From positions 1,426,001 through 1,490,000 of the forward strand of contig NZ_CP014206.1 in NCBI RefSeq assembly GCF_001563225.1: 64,000 nucleotides of DNA. The letters are read 5' to 3'. The notes beneath the pieces were generated by a model that searched no databases, was not told where the DNA came from, and saw only the letters and a list, made by a program, of their open reading frames with translations. Origin of the DNA: Pseudodesulfovibrio indicus. GTDB taxonomy: Bacteria; Desulfobacterota; Desulfovibrionia; Desulfovibrionales; Desulfovibrionaceae. This document shows positions 13,322-21,382 of the stretch, piece after piece. A program made the position numbers and the translations under genes. Positions within the stretch are counted from its first letter, which is position 1, and each line of letters starts with the position of its first letter.

Positions 13322-13567
13322 ATGTCGAACGCATTGAAGGTCAAGGATGTCGCCCGAATCCTGAATTGTTCGGAAAGCCTGGTCAGAACTCCGGCCATGC
13401 TTGCCGCGCTGGGGGCTTTTCGGATCGGGAAACGGGGCATCCGATTTCACCATGATCTGCTCAAGGCGTACATCGCCAGGGGCCAGGTCGGCCATGCAGA
13501 AAAGACGCCAGTCTCGGACGAAGGCGCAAGTCGGTCCGATTTGACGGATCGTCATGGCATTTGGTAA
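13322..13567 (+). CDS. excisionase-like helix-turn-helix protein
   Basis: 81 residues. Residues 6-52 match the pattern of the HTH_17/AlpA excisionase fold: a VKDVARILNCSESLV recognition helix region, then GAFRIGKRGIRFHHDLLKAYI. Such small proteins bind near attachment sites and bias the integrase towards excision, or regulate it. It lies 39 bases upstream of the integrase gene. The tail beyond residue 55 is not conserved-looking. The start has only a weak ribosome-binding site. Confidence 0.6.
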   Translation: MSNALKVKDVARILNCSESLVRTPAMLAALGAFRIGKRGIRFHHDLLKAYIARGQVGHAEKTPVSDEGASRSDLTDRHGIW

Positions 13568-13606
13568 CTTCAATAATGGTAAGCGACCTTCCCTGCAGGA
13601 GAAAAT

Positions 13607-14662
13607 ATGCCTTACAAGGAAGGAAAACGGTGGCGGGGCGTGGTGCGTTTCACCCCGACACATGGTCCGATCATCAGGCGCACGAAGTTCTTTGAAACCA
13701 AGAGACAGGCAGAAGATTGGGAAGGCGAAACCGTCAAGGCATTGAAGGTGGCCGACCAGAGAAATCCTGCCAAGGCCGATGTGATTGGCCGGGCTCTGAC
13801 CGTGACGGAATGGGCGAATCGTTACCTCGATCACGTTGAGGCCACGATGTGCCGGAAGACCTACAACGAAAAGCGGTTGGCTTTCCAGCGACTGGGGGCT
13901 TTCCTCAGGGACGACCGGTCGCTGGTCGGGCGAATCAGCCTTCACGTGGCTCTGGAGCATCTGGCCAGGGTCTCCAAGGCGGTATCCGGGAATTCGGCGA
14001 ACAAGGATCGCAAGAACCTTGCCGCAGCCTGGGTGTGGGGGATCAAGTACCTCAATCTGGACCGGGACAATCCCTTTCAGCATGTGGACAGGTTCCCCGA
14101 GGATCGCCATCCGCGATACGTCCCGCCGTTGGACGACTTCCGCAAGACGGTGGGCTTGGCCGGACCTCGTCGTAGGCAACTGCTGTTGCTGGCCTTCCAT
14201 ACCGCGCCGCGCAGGAGCGAGCTCTGGAAGCTCAAGTGGAGCGAGGTTGACTTCGGTTCCGGGCTTGTCGGCTACTGGACACGGAAGCGGCGAAGCGGAA
14301 ACGCGGAATTCGACGAACTCCCCATGTCCGCAGGGCTTCGCGCCAAGCTGGCCGAATGGAAGCTGGTGTCCGGCTCCGAGGACCTGGTCTTTGGCAGTCG
14401 GTTCAACGGCCTTCTGGACCCGAACAATCGGTGGCTGAAGCGGTTGTGCGCCGAAGCCGGGGTGAAGGCGTTCGGCTTTCACGGCATCCGTCACCTGGCT
14501 GCTCGTGTGGCCATTGACAACGGCGCGACCATCATGGAAGTGAAGCACCTGCTCAGGCACAAGTCCATCGCCACGACCCAGCGGTACATCCTTCGGGTGA
14601 AGAAGACCACCGGGGCTGTGGATGCCCTGGATGCGGCCCTGGCCGATGCGGTCGGAAGCTGA
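13607..14662 (+). CDS. site-specific tyrosine recombinase (island integrase)
   Basis: 351 residues. An Arm-type N-terminus and core-binding domain (about 60-160) precede the catalytic domain (about 170-345). Catalytic residues are visible: Arg in APRRSELWKLKW, HGIRH for box II (H-x-x-R), His in LLRHKSIATT and the nucleophile Tyr in TQRYI. It probably catalyses integration into the adjacent tRNA-Glu, whose 3' end begins 80 bases downstream and is duplicated at the far end of the island. Confidence 0.92.
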   Translation: MPYKEGKRWRGVVRFTPTHGPIIRRTKFFETKRQAEDWEGETVKALKVADQRNPAKADVIGRALTVTEWANRYLDHVEATMCRKTYNEKRLAFQRLGAFLRDDRSLVGRISLHVALEHLARVSKAVSGNSANKDRKNLAAAWVWGIKYLNLDRDNPFQHVDRFPEDRHPRYVPPLDDFRKTVGLAGPRRRQLLLLAFHTAPRRSELWKLKWSEVDFGSGLVGYWTRKRRSGNAEFDELPMSAGLRAKLAEWKLVSGSEDLVFGSRFNGLLDPNNRWLKRLCAEAGVKAFGFHGIRHLAARVAIDNGATIMEVKHLLRHKSIATTQRYILRVKKTTGAVDALDAALADAVGS

Positions 14663-14703
14663 TCCCGAAAAAATGACACTTGCGGGTGACACGTGAAAAG
14701 GAA

Positions 14704-14733
14704 AAGGCCTTACGCAATCTGCGTAAGGCCTTG
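14704..14733 (-). terminator. tRNA-Glu terminator (island-borne copy)
   Basis: Inverted repeat AAGGCCTTACGC / GCGTAAGGCCTT, with T-rich sequence beyond it on the minus strand. It follows the tRNA-Glu gene and resembles the displaced terminator at 58-90, so the element restores a transcription stop after insertion. Confidence 0.6.
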
Positions 14734-14735
14734 TA

Positions 14736-14790
14736 ATTCCTTGGCGTCCCCAAGGGGATTTGAACCCCTGTTAACGGCGTGAAAGGCCGT
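14736..14790. repeat. right attachment-site repeat
   Basis: These 55 bases are identical to 92-146. They overlap the 3' half of the intact tRNA-Glu gene and five bases beyond its CCA end, and mark the right border of the island. Confidence 0.85.
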
Positions 14791-14819
14791 CGTCCTGGAC
14801 CAGGCTAGACGATGGGGAC
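14742..14819 (-). tRNA. tRNA-Glu (anticodon UUC)
   Basis: 78 bases including an encoded CCA. The acceptor stem GTCCCCA/TGGGGAC is fully paired. The anticodon arm ACGGC-CTTTCAC-GCCGT places UUC in the loop, and the T arm has GTTCAAAT. It is the insertion site of the island. Confidence 0.95.
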
Positions 14820-14826
14820 AGAAGAT

Positions 14827-14901
14827 TGGCTGGGCTGCAAGGACTCGAACCTTGATTAACGGAGCCAGAACCCGTCGTCCTGCCAATTGAACGACAGCCC
14901 A
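14827..14901 (-). tRNA. tRNA-Gln (anticodon CUG)
   Basis: 75 bases with encoded CCA. The acceptor stem TGGGCTG/CAGCCCA is complete. The anticodon loop TTCTGGC reads CAG codons, and the T loop is GTTCGAGT. It lies immediately upstream of tRNA-Glu on the same strand, probably in one transcript. Confidence 0.93.
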
Positions 14902-14961
14902 GCAGCGAGAAGTTGATTTAAGGGTTGGACCTCTTTATGTCAACTTCTTTTTTCAATTAAT

Positions 14962-15312
14962 TTAGACTGCGCGGGCCAGACGGCGGGTGCGCTTCTTCAG
15001 CTTGGTGATCTGACGGCGCACGCGGTCGCGCTGAGTGCGGTCCTCGATCTCGGCCTTCTTCACGCGGAGAGCGCGGATCTGGCGCTTGATCTCGTGGATC
15101 TGCTTCTTGTACGGGGAGACCTGCTCCTCGTCCACGATGCCGAACACGTCCTTGATCTCCTGGACCAGTTCGTCCTTCTCCTTGCCGGAGGCGCCGGTGA
15201 TCATCGGGAGCTTGTCCATGCACAGGGCACGCAGCTCCTTGGCGGTCATCTTCTCGAGGGGCTTGGTCAGGCCAAGCTCGTCAAAGGAAATCTCTTTTAC
15301 TTCTTCGCTCAT
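14962..15312 (-). CDS. conserved small protein with Rho-N-like region
   Basis: 116 residues, strongly charged. Residues 17-60 (EKMTAKELRALCMDKLP...KDELVQEIKDVF) resemble the SAP/Rho N-terminal fold used for nucleic-acid binding. The rest (about 68-116) is a Lys/Arg-rich coiled coil ending in LKKRTRRLARAV. A good AGGAG precedes the ATG. Function is unknown; binding to RNA or the ribosome would fit the basic tail. It lies upstream of the two tRNA genes on the same strand. Confidence 0.7.
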   Translation of the reverse strand: MSEEVKEISFDELGLTKPLEKMTAKELRALCMDKLPMITGASGKEKDELVQEIKDVFGIVDEEQVSPYKKQIHEIKRQIRALRVKKAEIEDRTQRDRVRRQITKLKKRTRRLARAV

Positions 15313-15351
15313 GGTGTACTCCTTAAAAAAAATACCTGAAGCGGAATTGGG

Positions 15352-15834
15352 TTACGAGTCGTCAAACATCTGCTGGTAAGCCCGATAGCACCTGCCAACA
15401 GGCGAATCCGGGTCCAGCTCTTCATTAAGGCTGCCTAACTTCTCAGGTTTTTTAAGTTTCCTCGGAGGCTTGGGAGCCTCCGGCCGGATCTCTCCGTCCA
15501 AAGGAACTCTGCCGTTTAGCAGCTCGAACACCACTTTGTCAAAGACTTCCTGACGCAAAAAACCATTGACCTTTTCGAGGATCATCGGCCCCAGATAATA
15601 CGCTTCCTGCATGACCACGGGGTCTTCCGCCGCCAGGATGAGCTTGGACCCGCGATGCCCCAGGGGCCGTGCCATCCGGGCCATTTCGCCGAGCAACTCG
15701 TCCCAATTGCGCCACAGCCGGACCAGGGCCATGCCGCCGCGCGTGTCCAGCCGGTCCAGGAACCGGGGCAGGGCGTCGCTCAGGCTGGCCGCTCCCTTGC
15801 GCCGTTTCGGCCCGCTGCCGCGTCTGTACGCCAT
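15352..15834 (-). CDS. DUF721 family (DciA-like) protein
   Basis: 160 residues. The central part (about 25-105) matches the DUF721 pattern: RLWRNWDELLGEMARMARPLGHRGSKLIL, then a hydrophobic strand and EKVNGFL. DciA proteins load the replicative helicase in bacteria without DnaC. The C-terminal tail is Pro/Lys-rich. The start ATG has GGAG upstream and lies 3 bases after the stop of the PEGA lipoprotein gene, so it is probably co-transcribed with it. Confidence 0.65.
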   Translation of the reverse strand: MAYRRGSGPKRRKGAASLSDALPRFLDRLDTRGGMALVRLWRNWDELLGEMARMARPLGHRGSKLILAAEDPVVMQEAYYLGPMILEKVNGFLRQEVFDKVVFELLNGRVPLDGEIRPEAPKPPRKLKKPEKLGSLNEELDPDSPVGRCYRAYQQMFDDS

Positions 15835-15836
15835 GA

Positions 15837-16259
15837 TCAAATCTCCTTCCCGGCCGGGGTCAGCCGGATGGTCACGATGGGCGGCACGAGTTCGTACGCC
15901 TCGCCGCTGCGTTCCTGCTCGTCCACCTCGCGTGCGGTCTCTGCGGCCACGGTCTCGGGGTCGCCGCCCTTGACGATGCCGGAGAGAATGCCGTCGCGGA
16001 GGGCCCGGTCGGGCTTGAACCGCCGGCGGATGACGACCTCTTCCTGGACGTACCCCTCCTTGACGATGGTCAGGAGGTGATCGGACGTCCGGTCCAGGCT
16101 GACCGCACAGGGCGTGGAGGAGCAAGCCTTCCTGCCGTCCGCGTACACGGTCGCGCCCAGGGGGTCGGTGGATACCGGTATCTTCTGCTTGGGCACGCCG
16201 CAGCCGCAGGCCAGGACCAGGCAGGCCAGGGTGGCGAGGAGCGCGATGGGCCGGGCCAT
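15837..16259 (-). CDS. PEGA-domain lipoprotein
   Basis: 140 residues. The signal peptide has a lipobox near LVLACGCG, predicting a lipidated Cys. A PEGA domain follows (about 28-80: IPVSTDPLGATVYADGRK...CAVSLDRTSDHLLTIVKEGYV), a beta-rich fold common on bacterial surface proteins. The remaining half has no recognised domain. It lies 8 bases after the UspA gene and is a shorter paralogue of the lipoprotein at 17336-18157. Confidence 0.8.
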   Translation of the reverse strand: MARPIALLATLACLVLACGCGVPKQKIPVSTDPLGATVYADGRKACSSTPCAVSLDRTSDHLLTIVKEGYVQEEVVIRRRFKPDRALRDGILSGIVKGGDPETVAAETAREVDEQERSGEAYELVPPIVTIRLTPAGKEI

Positions 16260-16267
16260 GGGCGCTC

Positions 16268-17158
16268 CTAGATGCACCGGCGGGGCCGGTAGTTGACCAG
16301 GATGGCCGGGCAGCCCGGCGAGAGCGCCACCTGGATGGTGGTGGAGCCCACGGACGGCTTGGCGTGGTCCTCGCTGGAGGAGTACTGGGCCATGATGACC
16401 ACGTCCGCGTCCTGCCACCGGGCCTGCTTGAGGATCTCGGTGTACGGGACGCCCTCCCAGCAGTGGAAGGAGTGGCTGATGCCGTCGAGCGCCTTGGAAT
16501 AGCGGTTCTTCATCCTGTCCAGCGCCTTGTCGATGAAGACGTCCATGTTCTGCATGTAGTATTCGGGATTGGGCGTGGCCTGGCCCACGTCGAGGACGTG
16601 GAAGATGTCCAGGTGGGCGTCGTTGGCCCCGGCCAGCTGGGCCGCGTAGCACAGGGCCGAGTCCGACGGGGTGGAAAAGTCCGTAGCCATGACGATGCGC
16701 CTGATCTCGCCCTGGTCGGGCATGGCGTTGGTGACCACCATGACCGGGCAGAACACGTTGGCGCAGACCTTGCGGATGGTGGTGTCCACCACGCCCCACA
16801 TGCGGTCGGCCCGGTGCGGGGGCTGGGTGTGGTGGCCCATGACGATCAGGTCGATGCCCTCGGCGTGGATGATCTTGAGCATCTGCTCGTGGGCCGTGCC
16901 CGTGGTCACCCGGATGGAATGGTTGGGGATGTCCTTGAGGTCGTCGGCATAGAACTCGGCGATCTTCTTCTCGGCGGACTTGACCAGCGTCTCGCAGGGG
17001 ACGACGTCGTCGAAGGAGCACCAGGGATCGCGTCCCAGGGGCAGGGTGTGGAACAGGATGAGTTCGGAGCCGCGCCTGCGGGCAATGTCGAAGGCGGCCT
17101 TGGGCGCGGTCTGGGTGTCGATCTGCGGGGCGGCCGCCAGGAGTATCTTCTTGAACAT
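16268..17158 (-). CDS. tandem universal stress protein (two UspA domains)
   Basis: 296 residues with two UspA modules (about 1-140 and 150-292). Each begins with a beta-strand such as KKILLAAAP and RRIVMATDF. ATP-binding glycine motifs are partial (GHHTQPPHRADRMWG in the first, MAQYSSSEDHAKPSVGSTT in the second). Cytoplasmic stress-response protein of uncertain target. Strong AGGAGA before the ATG; first gene of a likely operon with the PEGA lipoprotein and the DUF721 gene. Confidence 0.9.
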   Translation of the reverse strand: MFKKILLAAAPQIDTQTAPKAAFDIARRRGSELILFHTLPLGRDPWCSFDDVVPCETLVKSAEKKIAEFYADDLKDIPNHSIRVTTGTAHEQMLKIIHAEGIDLIVMGHHTQPPHRADRMWGVVDTTIRKVCANVFCPVMVVTNAMPDQGEIRRIVMATDFSTPSDSALCYAAQLAGANDAHLDIFHVLDVGQATPNPEYYMQNMDVFIDKALDRMKNRYSKALDGISHSFHCWEGVPYTEILKQARWQDADVVIMAQYSSSEDHAKPSVGSTTIQVALSPGCPAILVNYRPRRCI

Positions 17159-17283
17159 GACGTCTCCTTTACCTGCCGGTGTGTATTGACCGGGGTCCCG
17201 CCCAACCGGCTGGGCGAGTGTCCGATGATACTATGGCAAACATCGGCAGGGCAGCGCAAGCATAATACGATGCGGACGTTGTT

Positions 17284-17320
17284 GGCAAAAAAAGAAAAGG
17301 CCCCGCCGGAGCGGGGCCTT
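17284..17320 (-). terminator. terminator after the long PEGA lipoprotein gene
   Basis: Stem AAGGCCCCGC / GCGGGGCCTT (17297-17320) with a long T-run on the minus strand (A-rich at 17284-17297). It follows the gene ending at 17336. Confidence 0.85.
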
Positions 17321-17335
17321 TGAACGCGTATTCGG

Positions 17336-18157
17336 CTATTGTGCGGACTCGCCTTCCGCCCCTTCCAGGAGCTTGATCGCTTCCAGGCCCGCTTCGACCG
17401 GGTTGACGTGCACCCCGACGCTCGCCTTGGTGCTGGTCGTGGTCTTGGTGTAGGAGCCGTCGTTTCCGTGATGCTCCGAGCTGTGGCTGGAGCCCCACGA
17501 CTTGTCCGTGCCCACGGTGGGCGCGGCCACGGCCCCGCCTTCGAGGACCGCCTCGGCCTCCTTGGCCGGGTCGTCGGCCACCGCGCCGCCGAAGGTGGCG
17601 GGCTCGGTGGTGGAGACGTCGCCGCTTTTCTGCTCATCCAGCCGCTGCTGGTCCGCCGGATCGAGCTGGTCCTTGGAAATGACGATGGGCTCGTCGCCCT
17701 GGGCCACCTGTCGGGGAGCCTGTTCCCGGGCGGCCTGCGGATTTCCGCCCAGGGGGCGCAGGTTGACCACCACCGAGGCGGGCGAGAGCACGTAGGCGTC
17801 GCCGGATTCCTCCTGCGCGCCCACGCTCATCAGGGCGTTGGCCACCGCGCCTTCGGTGTTGGCCCCGTTGGAGCTCTGCCACATGCCGGACTGGGTGGCG
17901 TTGCGGGTCACGCCCGCGGTGTCGTACTTGCGGGTGATCTGGACGTCCACCTGCTTGTAGCCGTCCTTTTTCAGCGTCAGGATGTGCGGCTGGGTCTTTT
18001 CCAGCGTCACGTTGCAGGGCGTGGTGCCCACCTGCTGGCCGTCGGCCAGAACCATGGCCCCGTCGGGGTTGGAACTGACCGGGATGTTCTGGGTGGCCGC
18101 CGAACAGGCAGAAAGGACGAGGCAGGCCATGAATATCAAGGGATAACCGAGTTTCAT
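17336..18157 (-). CDS. long PEGA-domain lipoprotein
   Basis: 273 residues from the second of two adjacent ATGs, chosen because it is 6 bases from GGAG. Lipobox LVLSACSA near residue 18. The PEGA domain spans about 25-75 (IPVSSNPDGAMVLADGQQVG...TLKKDGYKQVDVQI). A variable region rich in Gln, Asp and Ala follows, then a Gly/His/Ser segment (SSHSSEHHGNDGS) and a C-terminus ending AEGESAQ. Probably anchored in the outer membrane. Paralogue of the 140-residue lipoprotein nearby. Exact function unknown. Confidence 0.78.
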   Translation of the reverse strand: MKLGYPLIFMACLVLSACSAATQNIPVSSNPDGAMVLADGQQVGTTPCNVTLEKTQPHILTLKKDGYKQVDVQITRKYDTAGVTRNATQSGMWQSSNGANTEGAVANALMSVGAQEESGDAYVLSPASVVVNLRPLGGNPQAAREQAPRQVAQGDEPIVISKDQLDPADQQRLDEQKSGDVSTTEPATFGGAVADDPAKEAEAVLEGGAVAAPTVGTDKSWGSSHSSEHHGNDGSYTKTTTSTKASVGVHVNPVEAGLEAIKLLEGAEGESAQ

Positions 18158-18257
18158 CATACGCTCCTGTAGGGGTTGCTTTGAAATGCCTATACGAAAC
18201 ATTTCAAGCCGCTACAATGATATAATTGATTATATGGCGGGTACGACCATCCGGGGC

Positions 18258-18320
18258 TTGACGGCGTGGGGCGCATACGCTAGTTAACGATTGTTCCGTA
18301 TATCAAGATATCCTGATATA
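18258..18320 (+). promoter_or_regulatory. promoter and SahR-type operator of sahR-ahcY
   Basis: TTGACG (18258-18263), a 17-base spacer and TAGTTA (18281-18286) give a sigma-70-like promoter. Downstream of the -10 box, 18299-18320 is a near-perfect palindrome built from TATATCA and TGATATA around AGATATCC. An ArsR-type repressor there would block transcription, consistent with autoregulation by the product of the next gene. Confidence 0.65.
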
Positions 18321-18331
18321 GAGCGCAGCTT

Positions 18332-19243
18332 ATGGAAATAATAAAATATTGCAAAGCCTTGTCGGACGACACCCGGGCCAGGCTGGTCAATGTCCTGCTG
18401 GAATACGAGCTCAACGTGGGGGAGATCGTCCAGGTCATGGAGATGGGCCAGTCGCGGATATCGCGGCACCTCAAGATTTTGTCCGAATCCGGGCTGGTGC
18501 ACGTGCGCCGGGACGGGTTGTGGGCCTTTTACCGGGCCAGCGAGGAAGGCCCCGGCCGGGCGTTCCTCAACGGGGTGCGCGAGCTCATGGCCGATGAGCC
18601 CGAGCTGACCCGTGACCGCAACCGGGCCGAGAAGGTCATCCGCGAGCGGACCGCCGCCACCCGCCAGTTCTTCGACGACATCGCGTCCGAGTGGGACCGC
18701 ATGACCGCCGAGGTCCTGGGCGATCTGGACCTGGGCCGCGAGATCCGGTCCCGGCTGCCGCAATGCGACTGCGCCGCGGACATCGGCTGCGGCACCGGCG
18801 ACATGCTGGAGATCCTGTCGCGGTCGGCCAAGACCGTCATCGGCGTGGACAACTCGCCCAAGATGCTGGAGCTGGCCGAGGAACGGTTCTCCGGCGATGC
18901 GCGCATGTCCCTGCGCATCGGCGAGATGACCCACCTGCCGCTGCGCGACTGGGAGGCGGACTGCACGGTCATGTCCCTGGTGCTGCACCACCTGGCGCGG
19001 CCCGTGGACGCCCTGCGCGAAGCCGCCCGCGTGCTCAAGATCGGCGGCCGGCTGCTGATCGCCGAGTTCGACCAGCACGAGAACGAGCTGATGCGCACCG
19101 AGTACGGTGACCGCAGGCTGGGCATACCCCGGGAAAAGATGGTAGGCTGGCTGGACCAGGCCCGCTTCAACGTCCTCTCGGTCACGGAATTCACCGTCAA
19201 CATGGGCCTCGTCGTCGTTTTGTACGAGGCCGAAAAACGATAG
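18332..19243 (+). CDS. sahR: SahR-type regulator: ArsR helix-turn-helix plus SAM-methyltransferase domain
   Basis: 303 residues. Residues 1-80 form an ArsR winged helix (ALSDDTRARLVNVLL ... MGQSRISRHLKILSESG). Residues 110-300 form a class I methyltransferase-like domain with ADIGCGTGDMLE for SAM/SAH binding. SahR regulators of sulfate reducers bind S-adenosylhomocysteine through this domain and control the SAM cycle; the fused domains and the position next to ahcY match. Whether methyltransferase activity remains cannot be judged here. Confidence 0.88.
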   Translation: MEIIKYCKALSDDTRARLVNVLLEYELNVGEIVQVMEMGQSRISRHLKILSESGLVHVRRDGLWAFYRASEEGPGRAFLNGVRELMADEPELTRDRNRAEKVIRERTAATRQFFDDIASEWDRMTAEVLGDLDLGREIRSRLPQCDCAADIGCGTGDMLEILSRSAKTVIGVDNSPKMLELAEERFSGDARMSLRIGEMTHLPLRDWEADCTVMSLVLHHLARPVDALREAARVLKIGGRLLIAEFDQHENELMRTEYGDRRLGIPREKMVGWLDQARFNVLSVTEFTVNMGLVVVLYEAEKR

Positions 19244-19270
19244 TCACCAACCCCATATTTGGAGGAAATT

Positions 19271-20701
19271 ATGTCCAAGAACGTCACGCCCGTCGATCCC
19301 AAATGCGAGAACAAGGTCGCCGACATGTCCCTGGCCGAGTGGGGCCACATGGAGATGCAGCTGTCCGAGCGCGAGATGCCGGGCCTCATGTCCATCATCG
19401 ATAAATACGGCAAGGACAAGCCGCTCAAGGGGCTCAAGGTCACCGGCTCCCTGCACATGACCATCCAGACCGCCATGCTCATCAAATGCCTGCACGCCCT
19501 GGGCGCGGACATCCGCTGGGCGTCCTGCAACATCTTCTCCACCCAGGACCACGCCGCGGCCGCCATTGCCGACTCCGGCATGGCCAAGGTCTTCGCCTGG
19601 AAGGGTGAGACCCTGGAGGACTACTGGTGGTGCACCGAGCAGGCCCTGACTTGGCCCGACGGCTCCGGCCCGGACCTGATCGTGGACGACGGCGGCGACG
19701 CCACCCTGCTCATCCACCAGGGCGTCAAGGTCGAGGCCGACCCGTCCCTGTGCGACAAGACCTACGACGTGCACGAGTTCCAGATCATCATGGACCGTCT
19801 GGCCGCGTCCGTGAAGGCCAACCCGACCAAGTGGACCGAAATCTCCAAGAAGGTCCGGGGCGTGTCCGAGGAAACCACCACCGGCGTGCACCGTCTCTAC
19901 GAGATGCAGCGCGCGGGCGAACTGCTTTTCCCGGCCATCAACGTCAACGACTCCGTGACCAAGTCCAAGTTCGACAACCTCTACGGCTGCCGCGAGTCCC
20001 TGGCCGACGGCATCAAGCGCGCCACCGACGTCATGGTCGCGGGCAAGGTCGTGGTCGTGGTCGGCTACGGCGACGTGGGCAAGGGCTGTGCCCAGTCCAT
20101 GCGCGGCTTCGGCGCGCGCGTGCTGGTCACCGAGATCGACCCCATCTGCGCCCTGCAGGCCGCCATGGAAGGGTACGAGGTGACCACCATGGACGACGCC
20201 GCCCCGCGCGGCGACATCTTCGTCACCTGCACCGGCAACTACCACGTGGTCACCGGCCAGCACATGGAGATGATGAAGGACGAGGCGATCCTCTGCAACA
20301 TCGGCCACTTCGACTCCGAGATCGAGATGATCTACCTGGAGAAGACCAAGGGCTGCGTCAAGAAGACCGTCAAGCCCCAGGTGGACAAGTGGACCATGCC
20401 CTCCGGCAAGTCCATCATCGTCCTGGCCGAAGGCCGCCTGGTCAACCTCGGCTGCGCCACCGGCCACCCGAGCTTCGTCATGTCCAACTCCTTCACCAAC
20501 CAGGCCCTGGCCCAGATCGACCTGGCCCTGAACGACTACGAGCCCAAGGTCATGATCCTGCCCAAGAAGCTCGACGAGGAAGTCGCCCGCCTGCACCTCG
20601 CCCGCCTCGGCGTGAAGCTCGAAAAGCTCACCAAGAAGCAGGCCGACTACATCGGTGTGGACCCCGAAGGACCCTACAAGCCCGACCATTACAGGTACTA
20701 G
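19271..20701 (+). CDS. ahcY: adenosylhomocysteinase (S-adenosylhomocysteine hydrolase)
   Basis: 476 residues. It reversibly cleaves S-adenosylhomocysteine to adenosine and homocysteine, removing the product inhibitor of methyltransferases. The NAD-binding motif [11 protein letters not shown] and the C-terminal signature PDHYRY are present, as is the substrate region with QDHAAAA. Full family length. ATG 19271 was chosen for the GGAGGA 4 bases upstream; an alternative TTG at 19259 has no such support. It follows sahR by 27 bases in one transcript and is closed by a very long terminator-like hairpin. Confidence 0.97.
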   Translation: MSKNVTPVDPKCENKVADMSLAEWGHMEMQLSEREMPGLMSIIDKYGKDKPLKGLKVTGSLHMTIQTAMLIKCLHALGADIRWASCNIFSTQDHAAAAIADSGMAKVFAWKGETLEDYWWCTEQALTWPDGSGPDLIVDDGGDATLLIHQGVKVEADPSLCDKTYDVHEFQIIMDRLAASVKANPTKWTEISKKVRGVSEETTTGVHRLYEMQRAGELLFPAINVNDSVTKSKFDNLYGCRESLADGIKRATDVMVAGKVVVVVGYGDVGKGCAQSMRGFGARVLVTEIDPICALQAAMEGYEVTTMDDAAPRGDIFVTCTGNYHVVTGQHMEMMKDEAILCNIGHFDSEIEMIYLEKTKGCVKKTVKPQVDKWTMPSGKSIIVLAEGRLVNLGCATGHPSFVMSNSFTNQALAQIDLALNDYEPKVMILPKKLDEEVARLHLARLGVKLEKLTKKQADYIGVDPEGPYKPDHYRY

Positions 20702-20703
20702 CC

Positions 20704-20773
20704 TAAAACGAGACCCGATAAAAAAAGGGGGGAGCCGAGCGGCTCCCCCCTTTTTTTATCGGGTCTCGTTTTA
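20704..20773. terminator. 33-bp perfect inverted repeat, probable terminator
   Basis: The arms 20704-20736 and 20741-20773 are perfectly complementary around a 4-base loop. The stem contains a G6 stretch and an A7/T7 block, so an RNA hairpin followed by U-rich sequence can form in either direction. It follows ahcY. Such stem length is far beyond a normal terminator. Confidence 0.75.
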
Positions 20774-20983
20774 GGGGCGGCGGCTTCCGATAGCGGGCCA
20801 TTCGCACATTTTTTCCGGGGGGCTTTCATCCTCACGTAGACGGCTACGCTGCGGTGAAAGCCCCCCGGAAGAAAATGCACGCCTGACCCACTCTCGAAAG
20901 CCTCACTGCTTACGGACGCGGAGGGGGGAGCCGCTTCGCTCCAAAGAGGGCCGCTGTTCTTTTCGCCGTGCGGGGGAGAGAGC

Positions 20984-21312
20984 CGCTGTTTGAGGCTGCG
21001 CCTCAAAGGCGCTCCAAAGAGGCGCGTTGTTCGTTACGCCGTGCGGAGTGAGATTCGCTGTTTGAGGCTGCGCCTCAAAGGCGCTCCAAAGAGGGGGGGG
21101 CTCGCTATGGCGGTGCGGGGGCTGGGGTCGCTGTTTGAGGCTGCGCCTCAAAGGCGCTCCAGAAGAGGTGTGTTGTTCGTTACGCGGTGCGGAGTGAGAT
21201 TCGCTGTTTGAGGCTGCGCCTCAAAGGCGCTTCATAGGAGGTGTGTTGTTCGCTTTGGCGATGCCGGGGTGGCGCTGTTTGAGGTTGCGCCCCAAAGGCA
21301 TTCCAAGGAGAG
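20984..21312. repeat. five tandem ~72-bp repeats with internal palindrome
   Basis: Units start near 20984, 21056, 21129, 21202 and 21273. Each carries a conserved ~38-base core including the palindrome TTTGAGGC-TGC-GCCTCAAA followed by GGCGCTCC. The intervening ~34 bases are also related between units (TTGTTCGTTACGC, GTGCGGAGTGAGATT), and the last copy is degenerate. No protein-coding function is apparent. Confidence 0.85.
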
Positions 21313-21382
21313 GGGAGGGTGGCTGCGGAGGGGGTGTTTTTATACAGGACGGGGGGTGGGGTGGTGTGATAGAGAACCGGGC

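Noticed and set aside
20984..21312. Repeat array taken as CRISPR
   Set aside because: The intervals between copies are themselves related, only five units exist, and no cas gene is near.
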